DNA of 64,000 nucleotides from an uncultured Verrucomicrobia subdivision 3 bacterium (GTDB lineage Bacteria; Verrucomicrobiota; Verrucomicrobiia; Limisphaerales; UBA11358), in NCBI GenBank assembly GCA_903850425.1, contig CAINLR010000106.1, positions 171,585 through 235,584 of the forward strand, read 5' to 3'. Numbering within the stretch: position 1 is the stretch's first letter; each line of letters begins with the position of its first letter. The position numbers and the translations under genes were made by a program. Below, in pieces: positions 30,290 to 39,999 of the stretch. The notes beneath the pieces are model-generated. The model was not told the DNA's origin, did not search any database, and worked only from the letters and a program-made list of their open reading frames with translations.

Positions 30290-31243
30290 TCAACGCTGCT
30301 GGCGATAATCGCTGGGAGAAAGGCCGGTTTCCCGGCGGAAGAATCGGGCGAAATGGCTGGGGTTGGCGTAGCCGACATCCAAGGCAATTTCCACCACGCT
30401 CCGTTTCGTTTCACGGAGCAGTCGTCTGGCTTCGTCCATCCGCAAGGTCAGCAGGTAGCGAGATGGCGACACACCCTTGGCATTCTTAAACAGGCGGGTG
30501 AAGTAAAATTTGCTCACCCCGGCTTGGGCCGCGAGTTGATCCAGATTGAAGTCTTCGGCCATGTGTTCCGCCATCCAGTTGGATATTTGCTGGAGCTTGA
30601 AACCCGGCAGGGACGGGCTGCCGCTCGGCGACTCCTTGACCGCCTCGGCATAGTTTCGTGCCAGATGGATGGCGATGGCCTGCGCGATGCCTTCCAGAAA
30701 AAGCGGGCTTGCATGCCGTCGCATTAATTCCTCATGCACTCGCTCCATCAACGAATTCAACGCAACGTCAGTGAACGCAGAAATATTCCGCAACCGGGCG
30801 TGCGCCGCATCTTCCCCAAACACTTCTGCCAGCGCGAGCTCAAGCAGCGGCAGTGCGATGAATACCGCCATGGATTCAAACGGCTCGGCAGTCACCGCTT
30901 TCCATCGGCAATCATAGGGAGCGCCTCCCGACGTGAGAAAGAAAGAACCCTTCTTAAGCCGTTGCGTGGTCCAAGGCCCGTTGCCTTCCCGCTCCTGAAA
31001 CTCGACCTCACCCGAAGTGGTCCAAGCGAGGAACGGTTCGCTGACTGAGGGAAGAGGCAAAACATCGACGACGCGTGGCAGGGCGACGGTCCACGCTTTG
31101 ATGTCCCGCCAGGCATCGCCGCTACCAACCCGCAAACATTTCCCGCCAACATAACGCTCGAAGGCCTCGGCAGACGTTGTCTCAGGAACCGGCATGAGGA
31201 CAGAATTACCGATGTTGGCAGAAAAAGGCCAGACCGTTTGCAC
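30290..31243 (-). CDS. AraC family transcriptional regulator
   Basis: C-terminal FYFTRLFKNAKGVSPSRYLLTLRMDEARRLLRETKRSVVEIALDVGYANPSHFARFFRRETGLSPSDYRQ. Confidence 0.95.
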   Translation of the reverse strand: MQTVWPFSANIGNSVLMPVPETTSAEAFERYVGGKCLRVGSGDAWRDIKAWTVALPRVVDVLPLPSVSEPFLAWTTSGEVEFQEREGNGPWTTQRLKKGSFFLTSGGAPYDCRWKAVTAEPFESMAVFIALPLLELALAEVFGEDAAHARLRNISAFTDVALNSLMERVHEELMRRHASPLFLEGIAQAIAIHLARNYAEAVKESPSGSPSLPGFKLQQISNWMAEHMAEDFNLDQLAAQAGVSKFYFTRLFKNAKGVSPSRYLLTLRMDEARRLLRETKRSVVEIALDVGYANPSHFARFFRRETGLSPSDYRQQR

Positions 31244-31385
31244 GCTCAGAGATGAAGCGAGGAAAGCGGTGATTTTTATTTTCGTTTATTTCGCTAATAA
31301 AGTCGCAGCTCGTCCACTGGGTCAGTCGGCTTGTTTCACAAGCAATGGTTGATTTGACCCAATACTTTCGATGCTGGTGACTCTG

Positions 31386-32492
31386 TTACCGGTTCCTCAA
31401 AAATATTTTGCCTGGCAACTGTTTTAATAATCGTTTCATTTCCAAGCTGAACAACGCAACCGAAACTGCCGAGCTCGGCAGACCGGATTTGCGGATCACT
31501 TCGTCAATTGCCATCCCCTCATGGCTAAGCAAATCATAAACCAGCTTTTCGTTTTCGCTCAATTCGATCGCCGGCAACACGCCGGTTTCGCCCGGCGACG
31601 GCGGCTTGTTGGACGACGGGAACAAGTATTCGAACTCGCTCAAAATGTCCTCAATGCCTTCGCACAGTTTTGCACCTTTCTTGATGAGGTCGTGGCAGCC
31701 CTTGCTGCGCGGCGAATCAATTCGGCCTGGGACAGCAAACACCTGCCGGCCATACTCCGTCGCAAAATTGGCGGTAATCAGCGCCCCGCTGGTAAGATTA
31801 GCTTCGACCACCACGGTGCCGAGCGTCATACCCGCCACGATGCGATTGCGGATGGGAAAACTCTGCTTGTCCGCCGGACGGTTGAAGGGGAATTGCGTAA
31901 TCACCGCGCCGTTGCTGGCGATGCGCTCAAACAGCTCCACATTTTCCGGCGGCCAAATTAAATTTATTCCAGTTCCCAAGACAGCAATCGTCCGGCCCTT
32001 GCCGCTTAGCGCGCCCTGATGCGCCGCCGTGTCAATGCCACGCGCGCCACCGCTCACCACCGTCACGCCGGTGTAGGCGAGCTGATACGCCAGCTTGCGA
32101 GCGGTTTCGATGCCATAGTGCGTGGTCATCCGCGAACCAACCATCGCCACGGCGTTCTTGTCCTTGGCGGTGAGTTGCCCTTTGATATAAAGCACCAGCG
32201 GCGGGTCGTAGATTTCGCGCAGTGAGGCAGGATACTGTTCGTCCGACGAGATCAAAACGTGGCAGCCGAAGTCAGCAATGCGTTTCAACTCGCCCACGAG
32301 GTCAATGGAATTCTCCCAGCCGGAGATTTTTTCCGCGATGTCCTCGCCGATGTTGCGCACGCGGAGCAGCTCGTGTTTGGAGGCGCGCAAGATCTCCGGC
32401 GCCCCGCCAAAATGTTCGATCAGCGAGCGCGCCCGCACCGGCCCGACGCCTTCGATGAGGTTCAGCGCGATGAATGCTTCCCGGGAGTCCAT
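31386..32492 (-). CDS. dprA: DNA-processing protein DprA
   Basis: MDSREAFIALNLIEGVGPVRARSLIEHFGG...VAMVGSRMTTHYGIETARKLAYQLAYTGVTVVSGGARGIDTAAHQGAL; start at 32492. Confidence 0.93.
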   Translation of the reverse strand: MDSREAFIALNLIEGVGPVRARSLIEHFGGAPEILRASKHELLRVRNIGEDIAEKISGWENSIDLVGELKRIADFGCHVLISSDEQYPASLREIYDPPLVLYIKGQLTAKDKNAVAMVGSRMTTHYGIETARKLAYQLAYTGVTVVSGGARGIDTAAHQGALSGKGRTIAVLGTGINLIWPPENVELFERIASNGAVITQFPFNRPADKQSFPIRNRIVAGMTLGTVVVEANLTSGALITANFATEYGRQVFAVPGRIDSPRSKGCHDLIKKGAKLCEGIEDILSEFEYLFPSSNKPPSPGETGVLPAIELSENEKLVYDLLSHEGMAIDEVIRKSGLPSSAVSVALFSLEMKRLLKQLPGKIFLRNR

Positions 32493-32592
32493 GCGGCTTG
32501 ATAGCGGCTCGCGCGCCGGGCGGCAAGAATTTGTTTTGAAAAATCGAAAGCCATTTACGCGCTGCCGCCGGCGGCGGGAGCCAGGGTAAATC

Positions 32593-33846
32593 TCATTTGG
32601 CAGCGGGATTGCCCACCCGGCCCGTATGCCGGGCATTGGCGCGGAACATCGGCCAGGAGCTTTTGGCCGGCGGCGACCGTTCGCCCGGCGGCTGGATGGC
32701 ATACAGGACGCCATCTTCGCCCACCGCATAAATGATGCCTGCAGCCGTGACCACCGGCGGCGCGGTCAGATTGCCCTGAAGCGTGGCGACCCAAATCTGC
32801 TGCGTGAAATCGGCCGTGACGCCCGCCAGCGTGCGCCAGGGTTGCGAGGCATAGACGCCGCCCGTGGCCACGGTCGGGGACACCTCGATGGGGATGGCGG
32901 ACGGCCAGCCGCCCCGGCTTTGCCCGGTTTTGGAGACCGACCAGGTGGCGTTGTTGACCGGCAGAAAAATATTCTCGTTTTCGTCCAGCACGGGCGAGGA
33001 ATCCAGCGCGGCCCCCGAGTGATAGCGCCATTGTTCCTTCCCGTCAGGATTCAGCGCGTAGAGATTCCCGTCCAGCGAACTGAAATAAATCACGCCGCCC
33101 GCGCCGATGGCAGGCGACGAAATAATTTCCGCGCCGGTGAGAAAGGTCCAGCGCACGGTGCCGTCCGGGTTTACGGCGTAAAATTTCCGGTTGTGCGCGC
33201 CAAAATAAATCGTCCCATCCGCCCCGATGGCCGGCGAGGAGTCCACGATGCCGCCCACGGCCAGCTTCCATTTGAGCGAGCCATCCGGATTCAACGCATA
33301 AAAATGATTGTCCCATGAACCAAAATAGACAGCCCCCTGCTGGGCGATGGCCGGCGAGGAATCCACCCACGCCCCGGTGGCGAAGCGCCACTTTAATTGT
33401 CCGTCCGGCGTGACGGCGTAAAACTGGCGGTCCCGCGAACCAAAATAAATCGTCCCGTCATCCGCAATGGCCGGGGAGGATTTGATTTCATGCCCGGCTT
33501 TGAACCGCCACTTTTCTTTGCCATCCGGGCGGATGGCGAACAGCGTGCCGTCGAACGTGGCCTGGTAAATGGTCCCGTCGGACGCCAGCGCCGGAGTGGA
33601 TTTACTCTTGTTGTAAGGATAGCTGGAGGCGAGCGGAAATTTCCAGAGATTGGTGGCCGTCAGCGGCGGGGGCGGTTCGGCGTGAACCGCCAGGCCCAAG
33701 CCCAGCAATAAACCGAGCCAGAACGCCGGTCTGGCGGCACTCAGGGGCATGCCCTGCACGCCCGCAGCGGCGCTTTTGGCCGGATGACACGAATTCATGC
33801 CGGCGAGTAAAGCAGTGGCTGCCGCGCGCCGCAAATGCAAAGACAA
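32593..33846 (-). CDS. PQQ-like beta-propeller repeat protein (BamB-like fold)
   Basis: About seven repeats of [PDG..KW.F.TG..I.SSPAI..DGTIYFGS.D..FYA.N]. Confidence 0.9.
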   Translation of the reverse strand: MSLHLRRAAATALLAGMNSCHPAKSAAAGVQGMPLSAARPAFWLGLLLGLGLAVHAEPPPPLTATNLWKFPLASSYPYNKSKSTPALASDGTIYQATFDGTLFAIRPDGKEKWRFKAGHEIKSSPAIADDGTIYFGSRDRQFYAVTPDGQLKWRFATGAWVDSSPAIAQQGAVYFGSWDNHFYALNPDGSLKWKLAVGGIVDSSPAIGADGTIYFGAHNRKFYAVNPDGTVRWTFLTGAEIISSPAIGAGGVIYFSSLDGNLYALNPDGKEQWRYHSGAALDSSPVLDENENIFLPVNNATWSVSKTGQSRGGWPSAIPIEVSPTVATGGVYASQPWRTLAGVTADFTQQIWVATLQGNLTAPPVVTAAGIIYAVGEDGVLYAIQPPGERSPPAKSSWPMFRANARHTGRVGNPAAK

Positions 33847-33889
33847 ACAGGATCCGATCGAAGTTTATTGCCCGCGCCACGCGCGACCC

Positions 33890-35035
33890 TCATCCACCTT
33901 TGCCCAGCACTTCGTGGTAAATCTCCAGATGCCGCTGCGCGATGACCCGGGGATGGAACCGCCGTTGCGCCTCGGCGTGCGCGTTGGCCGCCAATTGCTG
34001 TGCAAACGTGCGGTCGGCCAACAGGCGGGCCACGCCGGCGCCAAAACTCTCCGGCCGTTGCGGATCGCAGAACAAGCCGGTCTGTTCCGTGGTGATCAGG
34101 TCCGGCACGCCGCCGACGTTGGACGCCAGCACGGGCAAGCCCGCTGCCATCGCCTCCAGCACCACCATCGGGCAGTTGTCCTCCAGCGTGGGCAGCACCA
34201 GCAGCGTGGCCGCTTGAAAATATTTCTTCACCTGGTCGCGGCTGGAAAACGGGACGTGCCGGCACCACGGCCGCGCCTTGACTAATTCAAAGAATTCCGC
34301 GCCGTAGGCATCGTTCTCCACCTGGCCGAGAAAAACCGCTGAAAAGTTTTTTTGCTTCGCCAGCGGGTCGAGCGCGCGGATGAAGGCGTTTTGATTTTTT
34401 CGCTGACACACCGCGCCGACGCACAAGACCACCGGCACCGCGTTGGCATCGGGCGCGGATTGCACTTCAAAAAAGCTGGCGTCCACCGCGTTTGGCAACA
34501 CCCAGGTGCGGCGCGCGAGCGGTTGCACGGCGTCGCGGGTGTAGCGGCTGATGCACACCACGCCGCCCGTGCGAGGCAGCGTGAATCCTTCCAGTTTCGC
34601 CGCGAGCCAGAAAAAGGAAAACGGCTTGGCGTGGTTGACCGCCGCCACCAGCCGCATGTTGCCGTGGATGGTCAGCACGTTGGGAAAGCCGGAGAACACC
34701 GCGCTGATGGCGCAATCGCGTTCCGTGCCCTGGCCGTGGACGATATCCGGCTGAATGGCTTTTAGTTTTTTTCGCACCGCGCGGATGCAGCCCTGGTAAC
34801 CCGTGCGCAGCCAGCCCAGTTTCGGCACCACGAGGCTGTGGTAAAAAATGTTGGGCGCGATTTTTTCCGGCGATCGCACCGGCTGCTGCACGCAGGCAAC
34901 CACATGAATTTCCGCCGCCGGCAACTGCGCGAAGCCGGCCAGCAACGCCGCCGGGGCCGTGCCAAAAAAAGGTTCCGGCAAACTGTGGTCGTGCGAGTGC
35001 TCGCGATTGTCGGTGGTGAGCAGGGCGATTTTCAT
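33890..35035 (-). CDS. Glycosyltransferase family 4
   Basis: VLCVGAVCQRKNQNAFIRAL...LLVLPTLEDNCPMVVLEAMAAGLPVLASNVGGVPDLI. Confidence 0.92.
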   Translation of the reverse strand: MKIALLTTDNREHSHDHSLPEPFFGTAPAALLAGFAQLPAAEIHVVACVQQPVRSPEKIAPNIFYHSLVVPKLGWLRTGYQGCIRAVRKKLKAIQPDIVHGQGTERDCAISAVFSGFPNVLTIHGNMRLVAAVNHAKPFSFFWLAAKLEGFTLPRTGGVVCISRYTRDAVQPLARRTWVLPNAVDASFFEVQSAPDANAVPVVLCVGAVCQRKNQNAFIRALDPLAKQKNFSAVFLGQVENDAYGAEFFELVKARPWCRHVPFSSRDQVKKYFQAATLLVLPTLEDNCPMVVLEAMAAGLPVLASNVGGVPDLITTEQTGLFCDPQRPESFGAGVARLLADRTFAQQLAANAHAEAQRRFHPRVIAQRHLEIYHEVLGKGG

Positions 35036-36189
35036 TTCGGACCGCGCCCCCAGCGCATGATTGGCAGGGAGACATAACGATAGACCAATGCCGAGGCCAT
35101 GAAAGTGAGGGCGATGGGAACAAACACAATGAAAAGAGACAGCCCGAAAGAGCCGCTGGCGTTATCCACCAAGTCGTGCCGGAAAAAACGCAGGACTGGA
35201 TCATGAATCAAGAACCATTCGTAGCTAATGACCCCGACAAACCGGAGGGGTGGCAGACTTAAAATGCGCGCCCCGATCGTGGTGGGATCAAAAACGAAAA
35301 ACAAAATCAAGAAAGCCGAGAGCCCAGTGACCAGCGGTTTAATTTGATGGCTCATCCGTTCAGGAAATGTGTAAAAAGCAAACAACAGCAGGCTGCCGAG
35401 CAGCATGGCTCCGCCCAGGTAACCCCAGTTAGACCATGATTTTTCCAGCTTGTTTTGATGGTTCTGCAGGACAAAGAAGCCGGCCAAAATCACGCCCCAG
35501 GCAAAGCCGTCGAGTTGGTTGGGAAACCGCCACGTCACAAAGCCGGCCACGACGGGGCTGGCAGTTGCAGGCCAGGTTAAGAACCGGCTTAAATACGGGA
35601 TAAAGAACAGGAGTCCAGCTATCCCCCAACACATCCACGCATAAGCCGCGTTACGGAACAGAAAAAAAAGCAGTGGCAAAACCAGATAGAAATGAAGTTC
35701 AACCCACAAACTCCAATAGGGACCGTTGAAGTAACGATCCTGATAAACGTAGTGCGCAAAACCGGTGGCCCACTTCAAACCCAGGGAAATATAGGAGGCA
35801 TCACCGGACCGGGCAAAATAGAAGACCATCAATGCCGCCACGGAAAGATAGAAGGGCGGAAATATTTTCAAGGCCCGTCGCCAGACATAGCCTTTGGGAT
35901 ACCACGTCGCCGGCGTTCGCAATCTTTGTTTGAAGAATGGATAACTAATCAGAAAGCCGGAAATCGCAAAAAAAATTGGCACACCCATCCACCCGGCTCC
36001 GGCAACTTTTTCCATGAACCGTGTAGCGCCATTCGCGTTTGGGTTGTAATAGATGCCGTGAAAGAGCACGACCATGATGATGGCAATCCCCCGCAAGCCA
36101 TCCAAACAATTCAGGTGCAGCCCGGAACTGGATGAAACAGACCAATCGGCCAGCAGTCCGCCAAAGTAATGGTTGCACTTCTTAAGCAT
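35032..36189 (-). CDS. Acyltransferase 3 family membrane protein (OafA/YrhL-like)
   Basis: LNCLDGLRGIAIIMVVLFHGIYYN...VPIFFAISGFLISYPF; multiple TMs. Confidence 0.92.
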   Translation of the reverse strand: MLKKCNHYFGGLLADWSVSSSSGLHLNCLDGLRGIAIIMVVLFHGIYYNPNANGATRFMEKVAGAGWMGVPIFFAISGFLISYPFFKQRLRTPATWYPKGYVWRRALKIFPPFYLSVAALMVFYFARSGDASYISLGLKWATGFAHYVYQDRYFNGPYWSLWVELHFYLVLPLLFFLFRNAAYAWMCWGIAGLLFFIPYLSRFLTWPATASPVVAGFVTWRFPNQLDGFAWGVILAGFFVLQNHQNKLEKSWSNWGYLGGAMLLGSLLLFAFYTFPERMSHQIKPLVTGLSAFLILFFVFDPTTIGARILSLPPLRFVGVISYEWFLIHDPVLRFFRHDLVDNASGSFGLSLFIVFVPIALTFMASALVYRYVSLPIMRWGRGPK

Positions 36190-36216
36190 TTTCGTGATGG
36201 ACTGCCGTGGCGCAAA

Positions 36217-37191
36217 TCACTTCGGAATCAAGCCCAGCCGCTTGCCAATCCCCCGCTGAACTCGATGGATGATCTGTGCCTTGGGCCGCCAGCGTTCCCG
36301 GTTGTAGCGGGCAAAATCCGCGTCGGAGAGCGGTTCACGGTTGTAGGGGAAGAAACCGTCCGGCGTGATGAGAAAGCCGTTCACGGCCAACGGATCAAAG
36401 GTCGGCGCGGGCATCGTCCGCTTTTGAAAATGGATGTAGGCGTATTCGTCGTCATTGATACCCCGGTCGCAATTGTAATAGGCGTGAAACACTTTTCCCT
36501 GATGCCAGTAAAAGACCTGCTCGGGGTGGTTGCGGATGGCGGTGCCTTCGAACCGCGTGATTTTCCAGCGCGTGGGTGGCACCACGTCCACAATGAATTC
36601 GTCGTGGAATTGCGGGAGGTTGTGATAGCGGTAAATCAGATGCATGCCGTGCCACTCGTCGAATTGATACGGCTGGCCGGCCTGAAACACCTCGCGGTAA
36701 GGCCGCACTCCCGGACAGTCTTTCATGAAGTGACGGTTCGCTTCCGAGGTGTTGCGATACAGCGTCAGGTGGCCGCGGCAGAGAATCTTGTCGTGCGCGG
36801 CCAGGATGTCTTCGCGCAAAAATTTCCGCAGGTCGCCAAAAATCATGTCCAGATCGCAGCAGCCCCAGAAGTCGTAACCGGCGAGCTGTGCCTCAAAAAA
36901 AATCCCAAAGGCGGGCTTGAAGACCGTCAGCAGGTCGCTGTTCGGCAGGTTGACCGTAAAGCCCAGTTTGGCGGAAAACAATTGGCGCATTTCCGCCACG
37001 CTCGTCAAGTGAGTGCGGACGTTGGGTGGGAAATTTTTCCGTGAGGGATTGTCGGTAAGGATCAGCCAGTCAATGTCCGGGTTGGCCGCGCAGGAACGCA
37101 GCACGCAGTCCATGTAGGGCAGATAATCGCCAAACCACCAGCGGATGAGGCAAATGGAACTGCGCGGGCGGTTGGTTGTGGTTTCGACCAT
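36217..37191 (-). CDS. DUF6625-like / putative glycosyltransferase
   Basis: SICLIRWWFGDYLPYMDCVLRSCAANPDIDWLILTDN...YDFWGCCDLDMIFGDLRKFL (DxD-like). Confidence 0.75.
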   Translation of the reverse strand: MVETTTNRPRSSICLIRWWFGDYLPYMDCVLRSCAANPDIDWLILTDNPSRKNFPPNVRTHLTSVAEMRQLFSAKLGFTVNLPNSDLLTVFKPAFGIFFEAQLAGYDFWGCCDLDMIFGDLRKFLREDILAAHDKILCRGHLTLYRNTSEANRHFMKDCPGVRPYREVFQAGQPYQFDEWHGMHLIYRYHNLPQFHDEFIVDVVPPTRWKITRFEGTAIRNHPEQVFYWHQGKVFHAYYNCDRGINDDEYAYIHFQKRTMPAPTFDPLAVNGFLITPDGFFPYNREPLSDADFARYNRERWRPKAQIIHRVQRGIGKRLGLIPK

Positions 37192-37343
37192 AACGAGACT
37201 GGCGCACGCTAACGACATCGCGCGCATCTTTCAATTCTGGATTTGCGGCGCGAGCGGAATTGAAACCGGCTTCGCTCGTGGCCACCCACGCGAGGAGGCT
37301 CTAATTGTTTTCACTTTTCAATCGGAGCCTGCCCCTGACGCCG

Positions 37344-38537
37344 CTACTTTTTTGGCCATTCATCTTGGCCGCAGACTTGCGCGATCAGCCGTGCATATGC
37401 CGCCACCACGCGCTCCCAATCGTAAGTTTGCTGGCAGGCCGCCCAGCCATCAGCGGCAAGCTTTTGCCGGAGCGCGGGCGTCAACGCCAGTTGGCGCATT
37501 TTCTCCACCAAGTCAGCCTCTGACCGCGCCACCAGGCCGCCGGGTAATTCGGAAACACAGCCGGTGTCCGTGGAGAGCCACGGGGTGTGACTCGCCATCG
37601 CCTCGAGCAACACGATGGGCTGCGTTTCCGCCTTCGCCGCCAGCACGAACAAATCGGCGACCCGGTAGGCGGCGCAGGTCTGGGGGCGGGATAATTTTTC
37701 CAAAAACACCACGCGCCCTTTGGGAAATTCGTTTTGCATGGCTTCATCCAGCCGCCGCGCCTGTGCCGCATAGTCATTGAACTCGCTGCCGATGAGCACC
37801 AGCGTGGCGTCCGCGATTTGGGCGCGGCGGAAAGCGCGCACCGCCAGTAATTGATTTTTGCGGTCGCAATAATTCGCCACGCAAAGCAGGAGCAGCCCGG
37901 AGCCGAGCTTGAACTCCTGGCGAAAATCCGGGAGCGCATCGTCATTGAATTCGCGCGCGACCGCGCCGTTGGGGATGATGGAAAACTTTTTATACCCCGT
38001 CCACCGCGCCATCCGGTGGTCGAGGAAACGGCCAAAGTCCTGCCGCTTGCTTAACACCACCAAGTGATCAAACCGGCGCAACAGCCACGGCGAGCGGAAC
38101 AGCAGCGGCCAGCCGCCCATCCAGACGCCGAGGCCCCACGGGAATTTTGGCTGCGGGACCCAGATCTGCGGGATGTAGCCGTGGCTCACCAGAATCTTTT
38201 TGGCTTTGAGTTGCGGTAGCAACGGCTCCGCCAGAGAGGTGGGCCAAGCATCCCAGTTTTCAAAGATGATCAGGTCGCCGTCGAACGCGCGCAGGAATTG
38301 TTGAAAGGCCCCGGTCTCGCCGCGCACCGGGTTGCGCCAGTTGCTGGTGCCGGCCATTTTGAACTGCACCACCCGCGGATTGGCTTCCGGCGCTTCGGGC
38401 TGGCGTTCGGCCAGAAACGTAGTCGCCACCGTCACAGCATGACCAGCCCGCACCAGGCCGCGCACCAGCACCGCCGCCGCCTCGGAACACCCGTCCGCCA
38501 GCGGCGGATAGGTGAAGGTGGTGAGGAGAATTTTCAT
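37344..38537 (-). CDS. Glycosyltransferase family 4
   Basis: N-terminal TYPPLADGCSEAAAVLVRGLVRAGHAVTV; C-terminal DLFVLAAKAETQPIVLLEAMASHTPWLSTDTGCVSEL. Confidence 0.9.
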   Translation of the reverse strand: MKILLTTFTYPPLADGCSEAAAVLVRGLVRAGHAVTVATTFLAERQPEAPEANPRVVQFKMAGTSNWRNPVRGETGAFQQFLRAFDGDLIIFENWDAWPTSLAEPLLPQLKAKKILVSHGYIPQIWVPQPKFPWGLGVWMGGWPLLFRSPWLLRRFDHLVVLSKRQDFGRFLDHRMARWTGYKKFSIIPNGAVAREFNDDALPDFRQEFKLGSGLLLLCVANYCDRKNQLLAVRAFRRAQIADATLVLIGSEFNDYAAQARRLDEAMQNEFPKGRVVFLEKLSRPQTCAAYRVADLFVLAAKAETQPIVLLEAMASHTPWLSTDTGCVSELPGGLVARSEADLVEKMRQLALTPALRQKLAADGWAACQQTYDWERVVAAYARLIAQVCGQDEWPKK

Positions 38538-38552
38538 CGGCGCGCGGAACCC

Positions 38553-39308
38553 TCACGGCTTGGTCGCGAAGGCCACGGTCGTGCCGCCGATGCGCGCGGG
38601 CCGGAAGGAGCTTTGCAACAGGTAACGCACGACGCCGGGATCTTGATGGCGGCAATCATGCCAGGCAATGATTCCGCCACTGCGCAGCATCCGCCAGCCT
38701 TTCTCCGAATCGCTTTTGACGTAATCAAAATTGTGCGCGCCGTCCACGAAGACAAAGTCCATTTTCCCGACCAAAGGAGTTTCGTCGAACTTAGCCGAGT
38801 CGCATTTCAAAAACTGGATGCGGGGGCGCAGGTCTGCCGGGACGAGGGAGCCTTTGCCGGTTTCCACGGCGATGGCGGCGTCTTCGGGGTCGGTGCCAAA
38901 CTGGGTGTTCAACGATTCGTCGGGCAAATCCAGCGTGTAGATGTCGCTGCCGGGCGGCAGGTTCAGGGCCAGTTGCGTGATGGAAATGCCCTTGAAGGTG
39001 CCGAATTCAAAAATCCTTTGGGAACGGGCGCGCTTGAGCAGGAGGAGCAGCGCGGTGAATTCCAGCAGCGAAATGGAGGCGTGGGTTTTGGGGAACATCA
39101 GCATCTTGATTTCCCACAGGTCGCCAGAAGTCGGGAGCAGATCGTTGACATCCACGACCGGCAGTTGCAGCAAGTCGCAGGCGTTATCCACGACGTCATC
39201 CGAAGCCGAAAGGGCGGTGCCGAGCACGTGGGACAAGCGGCGCGGGTTGGTCGCGGCGATTTTCACCAGTCGCGCGCCGAGTTGCGCTGCTTTGCCAAAC
39301 GAATTCAT
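38553..39308 (-). CDS. Class I SAM-dependent methyltransferase
   Basis: RIFEFGTFKGISITQLALNLPPGSDIYTLDL...KMDFVFVDGAHNFDYVKSDSEKGWRMLRSGGIIAWHD. Confidence 0.88.
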   Translation of the reverse strand: MNSFGKAAQLGARLVKIAATNPRRLSHVLGTALSASDDVVDNACDLLQLPVVDVNDLLPTSGDLWEIKMLMFPKTHASISLLEFTALLLLLKRARSQRIFEFGTFKGISITQLALNLPPGSDIYTLDLPDESLNTQFGTDPEDAAIAVETGKGSLVPADLRPRIQFLKCDSAKFDETPLVGKMDFVFVDGAHNFDYVKSDSEKGWRMLRSGGIIAWHDCRHQDPGVVRYLLQSSFRPARIGGTTVAFATKP

Positions 39309-39406
39309 GGACGCAAAATAGTTGAAGGTGATTTGCCACAAAAGGACATTCTCGAATCCGCAGAAGATTATTGTGCGCTGGCGGACTTGTTGCTAACTAG
39401 GCGCAG

Positions 39407-39991
39407 ATGTTTTTGAAAGCTGTCATCAAGCTGGCCTTTACGGATACGCTAGCTGCTTGGTCGAACCGCGCGCAGCGGGCAAAATTGCGCGCTGGCGGCG
39501 TGGCGTTGCATCCGCAGGCGATCTTGATCCTGAAAACGAATAATTACAGTTTCGGCAAGGGGGTGACGATTGACGCGTTCAACTACGTTTGTGTCGTGCC
39601 CGACGCGACCGACCCCACTTACGACGGCGGTTTGTTCGTGGGCGACGAGGTTTACATTGGCCAATGGAACAATATTCGCGCCGCCGGCGGGGTCATCCGG
39701 ATCGGCAAAGGCACCATGGTTTCCCAAATGGTCAGCATCCTTGCCGCCAATCACCAGATGAAACGGGATCAGCCCATCTGGGTGCAACCCACCGAACGCA
39801 CGCGCACGGGCGTCACCATTGGCGAAGACGTCTGGCTGGGAGCCGGATCCACCATCCTGCCCGGGGTTGAAATTGGAAATGGCGCGGTGATCGCCGCCGG
39901 AGCGGTCGTGCGCGAAAACGTCCCGGCTTTTGCCATTTATGGCGGCGTGCCGGCGAAACCAATCGGGATTCGCGACGCCCCAGGTGCTTGA
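39407..39991 (+). CDS. Hexapeptide-repeat acyltransferase
   Basis: GVTIGEDVWLGAGSTILPGVEIGNGAVIAAGAVVRENVPAFAIYGGVPAKPIG. Confidence 0.92.
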   Translation: MFLKAVIKLAFTDTLAAWSNRAQRAKLRAGGVALHPQAILILKTNNYSFGKGVTIDAFNYVCVVPDATDPTYDGGLFVGDEVYIGQWNNIRAAGGVIRIGKGTMVSQMVSILAANHQMKRDQPIWVQPTERTRTGVTIGEDVWLGAGSTILPGVEIGNGAVIAAGAVVRENVPAFAIYGGVPAKPIGIRDAPGA

Positions 39992-39999
39992 TGGCAGAA

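Noticed and set aside
32593-33846. Nucleotide repeats in the PQQ-propeller gene as a mobile repeat
   Set aside because: They are the coding signature of beta-propeller blades, fully explained by the protein fold.
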